NCBI GenBank assembly: GCA_000697055.1
Contig: JNDT01001989.1
Span: forward strand, 1-64,000
DNA from: Saksenaea vasiformis B4078
Taxonomy: Eukaryota > Mucoromycota > Mucoromycetes > Mucorales > Saksenaeaceae
Length of the DNA stretch: 64,000 nt
Reading direction: 5' to 3'
Shown here: positions 13,454 through 25,128 of the stretch, in pieces
Position numbering within the stretch: position 1 is the stretch's first letter
How the letters are laid out: every line of letters begins with the position of its first letter
The notes under the pieces: model-generated
The model's input: only the letters and a program-made list of their open reading frames with translations
What the model was told of the DNA's origin: nothing
Databases searched by the model: none
Translations under genes and position numbers: made by a program

Positions 13454-15222
13454 ATGCTGTTCGCCACTTTTTATTTTCTATGTCTTATTGTGGCAATAGT
13501 ACTGTCACCTGTGAGCAGCAATGATAGCATAGCAACACCTGCTGTCCCTATCCTCAATGATACCGACCGTTACATCGTTGTTTTGAAACCAGATGTGACG
13601 CAAAATGCCATTACCAACCATATTCAATTAATCCAGCATATTCATAATGAAAAACCTCTCGTAAATTACTCATCTATCGGTCAATTCCGCTGGTACGCTG
13701 GTGAGTTCCAATCGGAGCCATTTGAGACGATGATGGCTTCAGCCCTCCAGACTACCGACGAACCCTTGAACGATGTCGTGCACTACTGGGTAAAAGACGA
13801 ACTATTTTCACTTCAAGAGATGGTTCAAACCAATCCTCCGAGCTGGGTAACACATTACATTCTTGCTTCTTAAAACACAAAAAGCCGACAAACTTTGTAC
13901 ACATCGATAGGGGCTCGATCGTATCGATCAACGTTCAGGCACCGATCAACAGTACCGATTCGCCATGAAACAGGCAAGTTGTTGCCAAACCATGCCTATG
14001 GATTCTAAATTTATTACGCGCATCCTTAGGGCGAAGGAGTTACGATCTACATCTTGGACACAGGCGTAAAACCCGACCATATAGATTTAGAAGACCGAGT
14101 AACTATCGGAAAAACAGTACTGGGGACCGACCCAACGGATTACAATGGCCATGGTACATTTGTCGCAGGCGTATGCTGTGGCACCCGATACGGCGTAGCA
14201 AAACAAGCACGCGTAGTTTCTGTCAAGACGCTGGATGACAAGGGCAACGGCCGTCTGTCTGATTTGTTAAGTGGCCTAGAATACGTGGTGCAACAGCATA
14301 TCGCTACTAATGCTACGAAAACCGTTGTCAAGTACGTCGGACATGAAAAAAAAGAATCAAAAATAGTAAAATTTTCCATAGTCTTTCTCTCGGAGCACGA
14401 TACAGTCAAGCAACGAATGACGCTATCGAAGAAGCCATTGCTCTCGGAATTCACTTTACAATTGCAGGTAAAATATTACATATACCGGGAGTGAGAAGTT
14501 AATATTTTGTCTGATATAGCTGGGAACTACGGCGAAGATGCTTGTCTATATTCACCTGGTTCGGCAGAAGGTGCAGTAACCGTGGGTGCAATTGACGATG
14601 ACGATTCGGTTGCTTACTATTCCAACTTTGGTCGCTGTGTTGATGTGTAATTTATTCTTTCTTGCCTTCCTATCATCTTAAAAATATTGACGATGAAATA
14701 GATTTGCACCTGGCTCAAACATTCGCTCTATTTGGAACACGGGGAAACAAGCAACGCATGTCATGTCTGGAACATCGATGGCAGCACCACGTACGTAAAA
14801 CAACGACTCAAAGAAAAGAAAAGAGAGTCAAAAGGAAAAACACAGGGGACTGATTTTTTGAAACAACAGATGTCGCCGGTGCCATGGCGCTTTATCTTTC
14901 ACAGGCCGATTATACACCCGCCCAGCTCCAAAACCATATCAAACATACCTCGAGTTTACTTACGCAAGAGTTTGAGATTCAGAATACCGATAACAATCCT
15001 AACAAAACCGTTCTCGACAATGCAGTAACTGACGGATACCACGTACGCGGATACGATACCTACACCAGAAACAAAACGCTTGTCAATATCTTGTACACGC
15101 ACCCCATGGATGGTCAACAGTTCTGGATTTTTGGCAAATTGCTCGATCACGCAAACACAACGATGCCTTCTTTCTTTCTCCTTTTTCTTGCTATCATGGT
15201 TTCATCATTCTATACAGCGTAA
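13454..15222 (+). CDS. Secreted subtilisin-like serine protease (S8 family), probably GPI-anchored
   Basis: The protein opens with a signal peptide (MLFATFYFLCLIVAIVLSPV) at the ATG at 13454. An I9-type inhibitory propeptide follows (RYIVVLKPDVTQNAI). The catalytic Asp is in YILDTGVKPDH, the His in NGHGTFVAGVCCG, and the Ser in VMSGTSMAAPHVAGAMAL; the oxyanion Asn is in TIAAGNYGEDAC. All catalytic residues are present, so it should be active. The C-terminus ends in a hydrophobic tail (PSFFLLFLAIMVSSFYTA) with no charged residues after it, the pattern of a GPI signal. There are about six introns; one (13974-14029) has a GC donor, CAG|GCAAGT, needed to join FAMKQ to GEGVTIY. The enzyme would hydrolyse proteins at the cell surface or wall. 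Fungi use such enzymes in nutrition and wall remodelling. Confidence 0.92.
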
Positions 15223-15364
15223 TTATAGTCTTCACTTTATCATCAAAAAACATATGACTTCATTTTTCCCATCATGTTTTAGCAAGGGTTTTTTTTCCGT
15301 GTTTATAAACATCTTTGTCGTTCTCATCTTTTTTTTTTTTCGAATCACTTATTTTCCCATTCCA
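15223..15364. promoter_or_regulatory. Short intergenic spacer between protease and surface-protein genes
   Basis: Two T-rich runs (TTTTTTTCC and a 12-T run) just upstream of the next start resemble fungal pyrimidine-rich promoter or leader tracts. Only 142 bp separate the two same-strand genes. Confidence 0.3.
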
Positions 15365-15744
15365 ATGACAAAGATCTGGTTTGTTGTATTTCTATTTGCC
15401 GTCTGGGCAGCCGTTGTGCGCACACAGCTATCGCTTACTAGCATGACAACAACTGGTAAATCATTTCCTTCTTTATTGTGTGGCTAAACTATATAGGCCC
15501 CACGCCCACAAGTCCCACTTCGATGATGACTTCAATCACGTCGTCTACACCGTTTACATCGGCTACATCGTCTACCAATGGTGGAGGTATTTTGAGTTCG
15601 TTGAACTCTAAAGCATCTTCCATCGCAGGCCAAGCAACCAGTACGCAGACTGGCACCAGTGCACCGACCAATGCAGCATCAAGCTTGTCGGCTCCCTATA
15701 TGGCGGTCTACGCAGCGATTTTAATCGCAGCCTTCTCTGTTTAA
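15365..15744 (+). CDS. Small Ser/Thr-rich secreted protein, GPI-type
   Basis: Two exons. The ATG at 15365 gives a signal peptide (MTKIWFVVFLFAVWAAVVRT) and LSLTSMTTTG. A short GT-AG intron (donor at about 15455, ending TATATAG before 15498) splits a Gly codon. The second exon encodes a mucin-like stretch (PTPTSPTSMMTSITSSTPFT) and Gly/Ser/Ala-rich sequence. It ends in SSLSAPYMAVYAAILIAAFSV, a C-terminal hydrophobic signal typical of GPI attachment. About 112 residues. Such proteins are heavily O-glycosylated wall or membrane components with no enzymatic domain. It lies directly downstream of a protease with the same targeting logic. Confidence 0.8.
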
Positions 15745-16847
15745 AGAAAGTAGCGCTCTTCAATAAACACACCTTCCGTTCAGGATTTGGTGAATAAACA
15801 CGAATTGGCGTAGCCATATACTGATGTTTTAGTGCATGAGGTTCACTCATATGCAGTCTTTCCAAATAACGGCTAGACTGACAATGTGCCAGCTGGCACA
15901 TGTTCCCACTTGGTCTTGTCGTTTTGCTGTATGCTTTCTGTGCCTGTGTAACAACTACTTCAATGCATCCGCTTGTCAAGGATGCATTGGATGAAACGCA
16001 ATGGCCTAGCACTTATGATAGTCTTACAGCTATTCAACCCGAGACATTTCCTAGTTAACGTTTGGTGCATCAATGACATTCTTCGGACGATGTATAAAAG
16101 ATTTCTGTAGAGTTACAAATCGGAGTTTTTTAGGTTTACGCTTTTCTTCGCAAATGGCGTTTGCTCCAATGGATATTACGGTGGCACAAAGTTCTCATTA
16201 ACTTCTACAAATTTAATGCATCGGGTTGGATGAATAGCGGCTGCACATTTAGTATCTCCAAAATTGCTGGCCGTGAGAATGTTTATCCTAAGGTTGTCGT
16301 GTTTCACCTGGTAGCTATTACTTGTTTTGCAGAAGAATAGTTTAGACTTCGATGACTGCGCACTCAGGTGGCTTCCGTTTGGATCCATTTGAAAGCTGTA
16401 TCGATATCGTTGCTTTTTTTATATACCTTAGCCAAGTACATAGGCATTAGGAATCAGCAGAAAAAAGAAGTCTACGGTTTCTTACGAGCTCACACAAGGA
16501 AAGCTGCAAGAAGTGATTTGGACTCACTGTATCTAATGCCTAGGTTCTGAAGTAGGAATTAGCAGATCGCTCTATTTTGACGTAGTGCATACAACACTGG
16601 TTATTTATGAGTAGTAAACCATAGAGCGAGAAAAAAAAAGAAGTTACAATGAAAGAGATGGGGTAAAAAAAGGATAAAAGGTGGTCCATGCATAATCGGC
16701 TTTGGGCTGGGTAAAGTGAAAAAAAGTTTAACGATTGAAATGGAACCAAATCAAAGGAAAGGACAAAGAACGTGAATGCAGTAATATTATGACGACTAAA
16801 GACGAGTGGGGACGATTGAAACGCAAAAGAGTCGAAAATGCGAGTGA
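15745..16847. other. Intergenic, no gene recognised
   Basis: Convergent 3' region of the GPI protein and the F-box gene. Two AATAAAC motifs at about 15761 and 15792 are likely polyadenylation signals for the upstream gene. TGTATAAAAG at about 16091 looks like a TATA box, but no gene follows it. The minus ORFs at 15608-16012 and 16540-16854 lack support. Confidence 0.4.
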
Positions 16848-18715
16848 TTAGCATTTGTTGGTATCATTGGGTATTTCATGAGAAGGTCGAGGGCGGGGTG
16901 ATGAAGAGGATGAAGACGAAGATGAGGATGGGGACGAAGATGTATCCGCTATGTCAAAGTCATGAATCTCCATCACTGTTTTATATTCATCGCTGTAATT
17001 TGATCGTCTTCGTTGCATGACCGCCACAGCTTTTGTGTCACTGAACTGCAGTTTCCATACCGTTTTGGCAGGTTGTGTAAAATGACGGATGAGATGGCCT
17101 TGCTTGATATCCCAGAGTTTGATTTTTCCATCGTTGCCTGAGCTGAGCATTCGGCGATCATCGAACTGCACGCAGGTGACTGAATTATCATGTGCAGAAA
17201 TTTGTTGAACGCACTCGTATCGTTGTAAGTCCCAGACACGTAAGCAGCCGTCCGATCCACCGCTGACAAGTGTTGATCCTGACAGTTGCAAGTGGCCTAC
17301 CAACGAGGTATGCCCGCGGAGGACAGAAAGACATTGACCTGTTTCGGCTGACCATACGCGAATATGTGAATCCAACGAGCCTGTTACGACCTTATATCCG
17401 TCCGTGACAATGGCGTACAGATGTGAATCGTGACCTTCCAGTACGTGGCGACATCGACCGGTTTGTAGATCCCATACGCGCGCAGTTGCATCGTATGATC
17501 CAGAGACGGTAATATTCCCAGCAATATCAAGGCAACGGACACTTGCATGATGGCCAGAAAGGACATGTACCATTTGGCCTCGTATGATATCCCATACACG
17601 CATGCTGCCATCACGCGAGCCTGTTACAACAATACGCTTATCTTTCATCTTCAGACATCGTACTGTTGATAAGTGGCCACGTAGAACATGCAAAAGTCGA
17701 CCTGTATCAAGATTCCATACACGCACGTCACTAAGGAAAAGGAAAGGAAAAAAAAATTAGGATTTTCTTTTCGTCCGTTCCATTTCTACCGATCACAGCC
17801 TCCTGAGACAAGTATTCGTTCTGGGTCATGTTTTTCGCCGCCTTTGAACTGAAGAGCCCAGACTCCTCCTTCGTGACCTTGTAGCGTACGCACCTTCTTC
17901 CCAGTAGCTGTTTCGAAAACTTCGATGCGATGGTTGTCGCACCCGACAACAATAAATTTTTCGTCAAACTGCAGCGATGTAATCAGACCGTGCTCAAAGC
18001 CGTCCTCAACGACCTTGACATGGCCGCCCTGGGCCCATGTAGCGGCGATATTATATTTATGTTTAAAGTATTCCCGATAGGAAAAATTTGGGCGCTCACT
18101 AGGTGGATCCATCAACTCTCCACCGCATATACTGGAGTTGCGGCGTTCATACTGGTGCTTCATGCAAAGGGCTTTCCATGTGGCCTCGTCCTTCAGAAGT
18201 GAGTTCCAAAAAGTAGAGACACAACCTATCCGTCCCAGTGTTTTTGGGTCATCGATGAAGGATAGTATATGTAGGGATATTTCGATGGGTAACTCTTTCA
18301 AAAAATCAACTTTCAGTCGAGGTGAGATCAAGGTGTTCAAGTAAGCAAGTTGTGAGTTGTCACAGCAGTTAATGATTTCGTACAATAGGAATTGCTTTTG
18401 CTGTGATGAGAGTTGTTGAAATGAACTTTTCAGGTGATGCAGATGGTCAAGTTCTTGGTTAGTAAAGCGAGCGGCAAGCTTAGCAGGGTTGTCGAGGGTG
18501 GCATCGCTGTAGGAAAGCCTATGTCTTTGAGAAAAGCGGTCGTTGCTTGGAGGCGTCGCAGGTGGTGATATGTCTCCTGTGTTCATGCTGTGTGTTATGT
18601 CGATTCTAATGAGAGAGGGGTTTAGCTTGCGCAAGCGTTGCAAGGAAATAAGGGGTTTTGAGAGGTTGGTTGCAATTGCTGGTGGCTGGAAATTTTTAGT
18701 TTCCGCGAATGCCAT
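16848..18715 (-). CDS. CDC4: F-box/WD40 protein, FBXW7/Cdc4 type (SCF substrate receptor)
   Basis: Two exons, 17790-18715 and 16848-17730 (926+883 nt = 602 aa), joined across a 59-nt intron at GGCD-RDVRVW. Residues about 135-185 form the F-box (FLKELPIEISLHILSFID, then a conserved Leu/Trp pattern), which binds Skp1. Eight WD40 blades follow, beginning ITSLQFDEKFIVVGCDNH and including LHVLRGHLSTVRCLKM, TGSRDGSMRVWD and LSGHHASVRCLDI. The arginines in STVRC, GSRD and ASVRC occupy the three positions that read phosphodegrons in FBXW7 and Cdc4, so phospho-degron recognition is likely kept. The end MEIHDFD also matches the FBXW7 last blade. A poly-Ser tail of about 25 residues follows. It targets phosphorylated cell-cycle regulators for ubiquitination by the cullin-1 complex. 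The N-terminal 130 residues are unlike animal FBXW7. Confidence 0.93.
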
Positions 18716-20355
18716 AATGCGACTTCAACAACTGCAACGTCCACTGTATGCGGTAAAAGGGTTGTCACTTCTCTATAAACATTCTGTCCCACACTGTAAT
18801 ACCAGCAGTCTATGATTATATTGATTAATGTTGGAAATGATTTCATTTTTATGCATGTTAAACAATAACTTCGTTTGTTTGTACGCCATTGATACTCCAA
18901 CTTTTTTGTCCAACAGACTAATTAATAAGAACACAAACGCTATAGTTTACTCTTCTTTTCTTCTGCATTTAAGAATATGAAAGAGCCATCTTGTCGTACA
19001 GAATGCTGCAAACGCTAGAGTAGTCCTCTCTCCGATTTACCTTGTCGTCGTACTTCTTCTTTCCTCCGAAAAATAAAGCGCTGTGATTTCTTACAATAAA
19101 CAGCCAAGGATATTTAACTTTTTCTTCTTCTATCTTCGCTGCATCTTGTTGTCTTGTTATTGATGATACTTTGATTGTGCAAAGAAGTTATAGATCTCAG
19201 TCAAAATGCGCATGTTCAATCCGCAGACGCTAGAAGATACACGAACGGACGTGACAGAGTCAGGTGCTTTATAGAGACATGCGCCTTTGCGATGGACTCA
19301 TATTTTAAGAGGTGTGGCAGATTTGCTTGATTGAAAACGTACTGTTGATGGATAGTTGGTGTTGAAGAGACTAAAAGGTGATCGTGTTACCCAAGACTTT
19401 CTGTGTTATGTAGATACATTACCGTCTATTACAGTAGACCTCGACACCCACACGAAGACGTCTAGATACCTTTCTTCTATCTTTCCCAACTGTATTCACT
19501 CACTACAATGTAAACAGCCTAGGTTTTATAACTTTTAAGTTTATTCCATTATTATCGCAAGTTCTAGCATTTCGATGCACCAAGGAAGCATCAGCGCAGG
19601 ATAATCTTGAACGTACCAGGTTGGTCGGTATATAATACAGATACCGTTGCAATTACCGAGGAAGTTTACATGAGTTTGGTATGGCTCATTTTGAGTCTAT
19701 CCATTACGAAATATTCCACAGATAACGGAGGGGTCTGTCAAGCCAATGCAGAAAATCTTGGCAACATTTGCATCTCTGCTTATTTGGACTGTGAGCAGAA
19801 TGGAGGTTGCTTCTTTTGATACTATGATTAGCTTGCTAGGAGTTTGAATAAACGGAGTAGTACGGTGGAAAAATTTGACTAGTTCTCTAATGATCGAATG
19901 GTCGGACGTGCACGTTTCTCTGCGGAAGAATTCCTACTATCACTTTCTGGCCTGATATCAATGATATTCCATAACAGGTTACATCCCTCTCATTACAGCG
20001 TTCTAACTGGATCATTCAAGCCCGTGTCATGCCCAAGCGCCGACATCCACAAAGCTCTGCTTATTCTCGATCGCGGGAAAACGATATTCCTTTTTAGGAG
20101 TAAACAATGCACAATTTCGGAAGCTTGGCAACCAGGCACAAGTTCCGCGGGCTAAATTTATGTAGGCTCATTCTTTTGCCACGTTATGAAGCCGCTAATG
20201 ATGTACTGGCATTCTAGCTTTCTACCGTCGTGCAAACGAGATTTCCAATTGGCCCCAGACAGAGACATGTCTGTCTTACAGCGTCATTTGTTCCGCTTAA
20301 ACGGTGAATCCACTGGTTTCACCGTAGCACGCGATCTCGATCTTGAAGTGACCAG
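18716..20355. other. Gene-poor region, part 1
   Basis: The first 150 bases are the F-box gene promoter side. Beyond that I see AT-rich sequence and short unsupported ORFs (19356-19538, 19607-19819, 19898-20155). No tRNA or repeat copy recognised. Confidence 0.4.
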
Positions 20356-21000
20356 GTGTGTCACTTGCTTCGAGAAATCAGTAATAGCTATATGAAATAT
20401 AGCTATTTGCTCCCTTGCAACCGCTGCCGACCTGGTGAATGGCCAGAGCGACCGGAAGACAAGAGAACTACTACTAGTCAATTTGTCAAGATAATACGCA
20501 AAATAGATATTGCGATTGTGTGCAATTACAGAAACATTTCTAGCTGCAAATGGAGTGAGAAAAATCTAGTAGCTGTGAATATACAAGGTGCATTGCCGTC
20601 TGATGGAGTGTCCGAGCATAGCGGCTCCCGTTTTAGTGTTCCGGAGCTACCTACGGGCATCTGCAAAAAGAATAGGTGTTTGCACATGTCTCATGGATAC
20701 GTCTCGGTTCTAGATGTTTTAGATGGAACTGAAGCACGCAATTGGCATCAAGATGACGTGCGCTACACAGATCATCAAGGAAACGGGCATTGGATCTTAT
20801 CGCAAGTCAAGTTAGAAGCGTCTGTTCTAATACGATTGTGGCAAGAACGGAACAGATGGTGCCGGCCACGAAAATGCCAACAGGCCATGGCCAAAACGGT
20901 GGAGGGTGTCAACACGACCAATGTAGAGTTCTGGTCACCTGTGACGTCGCCTTGCACATTGGCGCATCGGAGACATATGGTCGCCTACCAGTCAAGCTAA
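20356..21000 (+). pseudogene. Possible degraded coding region of unknown family
   Basis: An open frame of 214 codons, long for this gene-poor stretch. The middle (FSVPELPTGICKKNRCLHM, then VLDVLDGTEARNWHQDD) looks like genuine protein, with paired Cys and Trp/His residues. From about 20850 the neighbouring frame (GHGQNGGGCQHDQCRVLVTC, GASETYGRLPVKL) looks more protein-like than the open frame, suggesting a frameshift. No start context, introns or family could be assigned. It could be a transposon or lineage-specific gene remnant, or chance. Confidence 0.3.
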
Positions 21001-22823
21001 GTGTTTAATCGATACTTGCTGGCGATGACGGATCTTCTGCATAAACGGGTTCAAAACTAGCATTACAGCCATGAACCTCGAACAACGTCATGATAACACA
21101 CATTACAAACCTTGCAATCGCCAATATTCAGTCCGCAGTTGAACACAAGAAAAATAGATCAGTAGACATAAGTGGTAATATTGAAATAGTGAGCGGTAAG
21201 TACGCAATCCCCTCGTCTATAGTCGTCAGACTGAACTGTTTTGTTGTAATGCGTATACTTATTATCTGGACGTTTGCCCTGCTTAATTTGAGTTTCCAGT
21301 GCACGTAGAATACATACGACGCCTCAGGTAAGGTGGAGTGATTGATTGTTTTCTCCGCAATAGTACGTTTAGGTGTGGAACAGAGACGCCAACGTTGGAC
21401 GTGGCACCCCTTCCTTGTCTATTATATTCGATTTGAATGCGTCCCGCATAGCTCAACAGCGAGATGCTGTTAATCGTAGCAATGTATGACATGTAAGTAT
21501 GAGATTTATGTTATAGACATTTGGAGATATAAAATGCTCCTTCGAACCTAAAGAGCAGTGCAGAGCGTGGTCACCTGCATTTACTTGACTATCAGATGAT
21601 ATACGAACAAGATATGTGTAAATAAAAAAAATTGCATGTAAGTTTCTTTCTAAAAACAAAAAGAATTCGAGGTGGGTTGGTTCAGCAAAGCGGAATCCAA
21701 CAACCCCGCTCCTTTGTCCTCCATTATCATTATTGCGGTATTTACAAGGAGCCCTTGTAATCCTGACTTGGTGGCCAGGTACCGTAGGCTTGACTCATCC
21801 GAGGCAGCCTGCAGTGTTAAAACACCTTCAGCGCAAACACTGATGTAGTAATAGTAGGCGAGAAAGATCCGAAGATCTTCCTGGCCAGCATTGCAGACCT
21901 ATACCCTAAGCGCGATTGGCTAAAAGTCAGACCAACACGTAAGGTATGGGATAAATGGATACTTGGAGATGTATACATTAGAAAATTGTTGCGGATATCT
22001 GCAATAACGATAGACTTACCCGACGTTACAAACTAAGGCAACAACTTGCGTCAAACGGATATGGTCCATAAATTGTACGGTCTACTATCATTTGTATGGA
22101 AGGGTGATTACAATTTTGGAGAAATTATGCAGGCTTTACCCGTTAAGACAAGAAGTGACGACGACAAAAAACAAGGGCCGTAGCACAGGTTGATATTGAA
22201 CGGCTCAGATTATGCAAAATGGGATTCATGACGAATTCCGACTGATTGATTAAACACGTACTGGTTCCATCTTGTCATTTGGACGTATCTCTTTGTATCA
22301 TATGTGATTCTGTGTCTCATTTCGCATCATATATTAGGACGAATGTCAATCAGTACCACAGGCTAAAATAACGTGACGAGATCCAAGATATGTGTCAAAT
22401 GGCTGGCGTCAATGGCAATGCCCTTTAAGCACACTCAGTGCAAGGCAAAGGTCGCCAGCAGCTCATCCAAGACGGCCACAATATCCATACTGTCGAATGA
22501 ATGGATTTTTACGCTTGCTCCACCGACACGAACCTTAGCCATCGCCCTGCGATACAATACCTAGCAACACACTAGCGTCTGAATACCCTCTCGGTTATTC
22601 TTGACCTGGTATCTTTTTGTGTTGAACAATCTACCCTTCTCCCCGCCTCGCCAACCTAGACACATTCGCTATTGGCAACAAACCTGACCAGTGCTTTGTG
22701 ACATCCGTGAGCCCCATACGTTCCTTCCTGCCCCACCTTATACGTCTACCCCTTCCAACGACTTTCTTCTCTGGCTCTTGAGCCCATCTATCCCTACCTT
22801 AGCGGGATGTTTTTTTTGAAAAG
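21001..22823. other. Gene-poor region, part 2
   Basis: No supported gene. A CT-rich stretch (about 22600-22800) precedes the R2 repeat. ORFs at 21090-21308, 21283-21492 and 22373-22564 are short and unlike known proteins. Confidence 0.4.
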
Positions 22824-22824
22824 G

Positions 22825-22998
22825 ACAACCTGTCCTTATCATGAGACATTTTTACTGCTTTCTATGGGATCCTGGGAATCCATCACTGAAGTACTCGCAA
22901 TGCAAGATTCTGGTTATCCAGGCGCGAAATATTCCTTGCATTAACGCAAAGTATACCACTTCTCACCGCAAAGACGTATCACCTTCCGGCGCAAAATT
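22825..22998 (+). repeat. Dispersed repeat R2, copy 1
   Basis: Shares with 39871-40025 the blocks AACCTGTCCTTATC, TTTTTACTGCTT, GGGATCCTGGGAAT, CAATGCAAGA and CTGGTTATCCAGGCGC, in the same order and spacing. A reverse-oriented copy lies at 42650-42882. The ORF at 22841-23068 falls in it and is probably not a host gene. Confidence 0.75.
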
Positions 22999-23807
22999 TA
23001 TTGAACTTGGACGTGATATTGAGCATCTGCTGTTACTGGAAAAGAAAAGAAATGCGAAATGTGTATAAGGCTACTGTCACGCTGTGGAATACGGAACAAA
23101 ACAACGGAGCTGTGCGATGTGACAACCCTGGATGTGTAGGATTCTGAGCGGGCTACAACACGAGAGGACGTGACAAAAGTGCGACATTGAACATTGCCAT
23201 AGCAGGAGCAAGTAGGATGTTTTCGGAAAATCATAAGGCGCTTGAACCATTCGCACCTCAGGCTCAAGGAAGAGAACAGCACAGAACGTTGAATGAAACA
23301 ATAAGTAGCTTTTGTCAAGAAATTTCGCATAAATTAACTATAGGAACATCGATTATCTTTATTACTATTGTGTTCTCTTTTTTCAGCTTCAGTTTACATT
23401 CAGCAAGTATGCAGAAGAGGCAATAAAAGTAATGTGTCAGAAAAAGTCTGGTATTTGTATAAGTTTAACGATGAGAAGACGTGTGGAATCATTCACAATG
23501 CTGATTTCTATTATATTCTGTATAAACAACGGATAAGAAGCTGCCACTTTCGCTTCGCCCAAGGGCAGTCGTCGTATGGGAAAGAGTAAAAAGACATAGA
23601 AGGAGGTAATGAATAATATGCTTTTTAACTCATAATGCTTGATTAGTGGCTTTTAATGCAGAGAAGGAGGTGTGAATAATATAATTTTTAATTAATAATG
23701 CTCGATCAGTGCCTTTCGGCGCTGAGAGGAGTTCACTCCATGCGGTATTTATTTACAACAAAACTATGCTTTAAAGTCCTGTATCCTTCTTTTGCTTTTG
23801 CTATGTA
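22999..23807. other. Gene-poor region, part 3
   Basis: A short tandem-like pair occurs at about 23600-23710: AGAAGGAGGT followed by AATAATAT...TTTTTAA, repeated 60 bases on. No gene recognised. This is the 3' side of the WRKY-like gene. Confidence 0.35.
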
Positions 23808-25128
23808 TCAAACGTCCACGATGCGTTTGATACGGTTACATTCATTTAGATGTTCACCTCGATATTTGATAAGATATTCTCCATTTTCCTTAAAAGTCAC
23901 TGTCTTGTTTACAGGACAACCCTGGTCATTTGAGATACATTATGAGATAAAAGAAAAATAAAGGTATCACTTGCTTACCTTGGCGCTATTAGAGCATTTA
24001 TAATAAATGCTTTTGTGGCCAGATTTCTTGTGTATGGTGTTACCATTGTTCTTCCACAAGTAATCATCGTTGTACGGAAATTCCCGTGTTTCGATAATGG
24101 TTGTGATAGCTTGCATTTCCCGTCGTCGACGTTTGTTAGGGCGTGTATGTACAGGTGGAATAGGAATCTTGCCAGAGCATTTTTGAAGAACGAGAGATTC
24201 GCTTGGTGGTGAGGGAGGCGCCAGGCCGGTGGAAAACGATCTTTCACGAGGAACAGGATGTTCATCGTCTTCACTGTCGGATATGCAGTGTCGTTTAGAG
24301 GTTTCGGTGTTTCTGTTTTTTAAAGGTTAGTCATTGATTCTACCGATGTCGTCATTCATTGACTTACCTCGAGGTATCAGCTGTCATGGGACAGTTTTGA
24401 GGAAACTGAGGGGAGGAAGGTGTGCGTACATGAGATGATATGGGAGGCAAAGTAGCGGAGGCGTTTGTTGGTTTGGGGGATGTAAGAAGCATGTGAATAG
24501 CGTTGCTGGCGCTGCTTTTCCGACGGTGAGAGACCGGCTCTGTCGGTGCAGTATCTACAAGTTCAGGAGCGGTGGGTGGGGGGTCTGCGCTTCTTCTGGT
24601 GTAAGTGGGAAAAGGTAGTAACTGCGATTTTCTTCTGGCGGACATGGCGGGTCCAGCCTTGGAGCGCTGTGGAACCGGTAACCGGGGATAGGTTGGTGTT
24701 GTCTGATCTTGCTGTAAGGGCTTATATAGGCTAGGCAACGATTGTCTATTTTTGGACGATCGCCAGGAACCCCCATAAACAGACGTATCTTGGGCGTCGT
24801 CTGTTTCCTGGTGTTGGTGTAATAAATAATCGATTTCTTTTCGACGAAGTTTTGCTTCTTCCGCTCGTCGTCTATCTTCTTCCACTTTGCTAGAAAGTAT
24901 TAATTCCAAAAGCTCTGGACGAGCACCGTACTGTCGAACAACTTTATCGAGATTGAGAAACGTGGCGACTTCATCGTCTGAGGAAGAACGGAACGATGAA
25001 GGTTGAGAATTTGGTGGCGTTGGTGATTTTTTATGAACAGATTGATTACTATTCCGATGGCAACGGGAATAATCCAATGGTGCTTGTGTGTTACGGTTAT
25101 TATTTGGAGGTAATAGACGAGTTAACAT
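23808..25128 (-). CDS. WRKY-like zinc-finger transcription regulator, 402 aa
   Basis: Three exons, 24368-25128, 23979-24312 and 23808-23921 (761+334+114 nt = 403 codons with stop). The ATG at 25128 is chosen because the longer frame begins with a non-ATG codon. The first 250 residues are Pro/Ser-rich with a helical charged segment (KVEEDRRRAEEAKLRRKEID). A basic run (RPNKRRRRE) looks like a nuclear localisation signal. The last 65 residues match the WRKY/GCM zinc-finger fold: DYLWKNNGNTIHKKSGHKS, YYKCSNSAKGCPVNKTV and YLIKYRGEHLNEC. These align with the plant WRKYG strand, YYKC...CPV and the final His region. Zinc ligands would be C360, C367, H389 and C393. WKNNGNT replaces WRKYGQK, so DNA specificity may differ. 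Likely a sequence-specific DNA-binding protein; target genes unknown. Confidence 0.8.

Noticed and set aside
15608..16012. 134-codon minus-strand ORF
   Set aside because: Overlaps the GPI-type protein gene on the opposite strand and has no domain or splice support.
16091..16100. TATA-like TGTATAAAAG
   Set aside because: No gene start or coding sequence follows on the plus strand, so it was not called a promoter.
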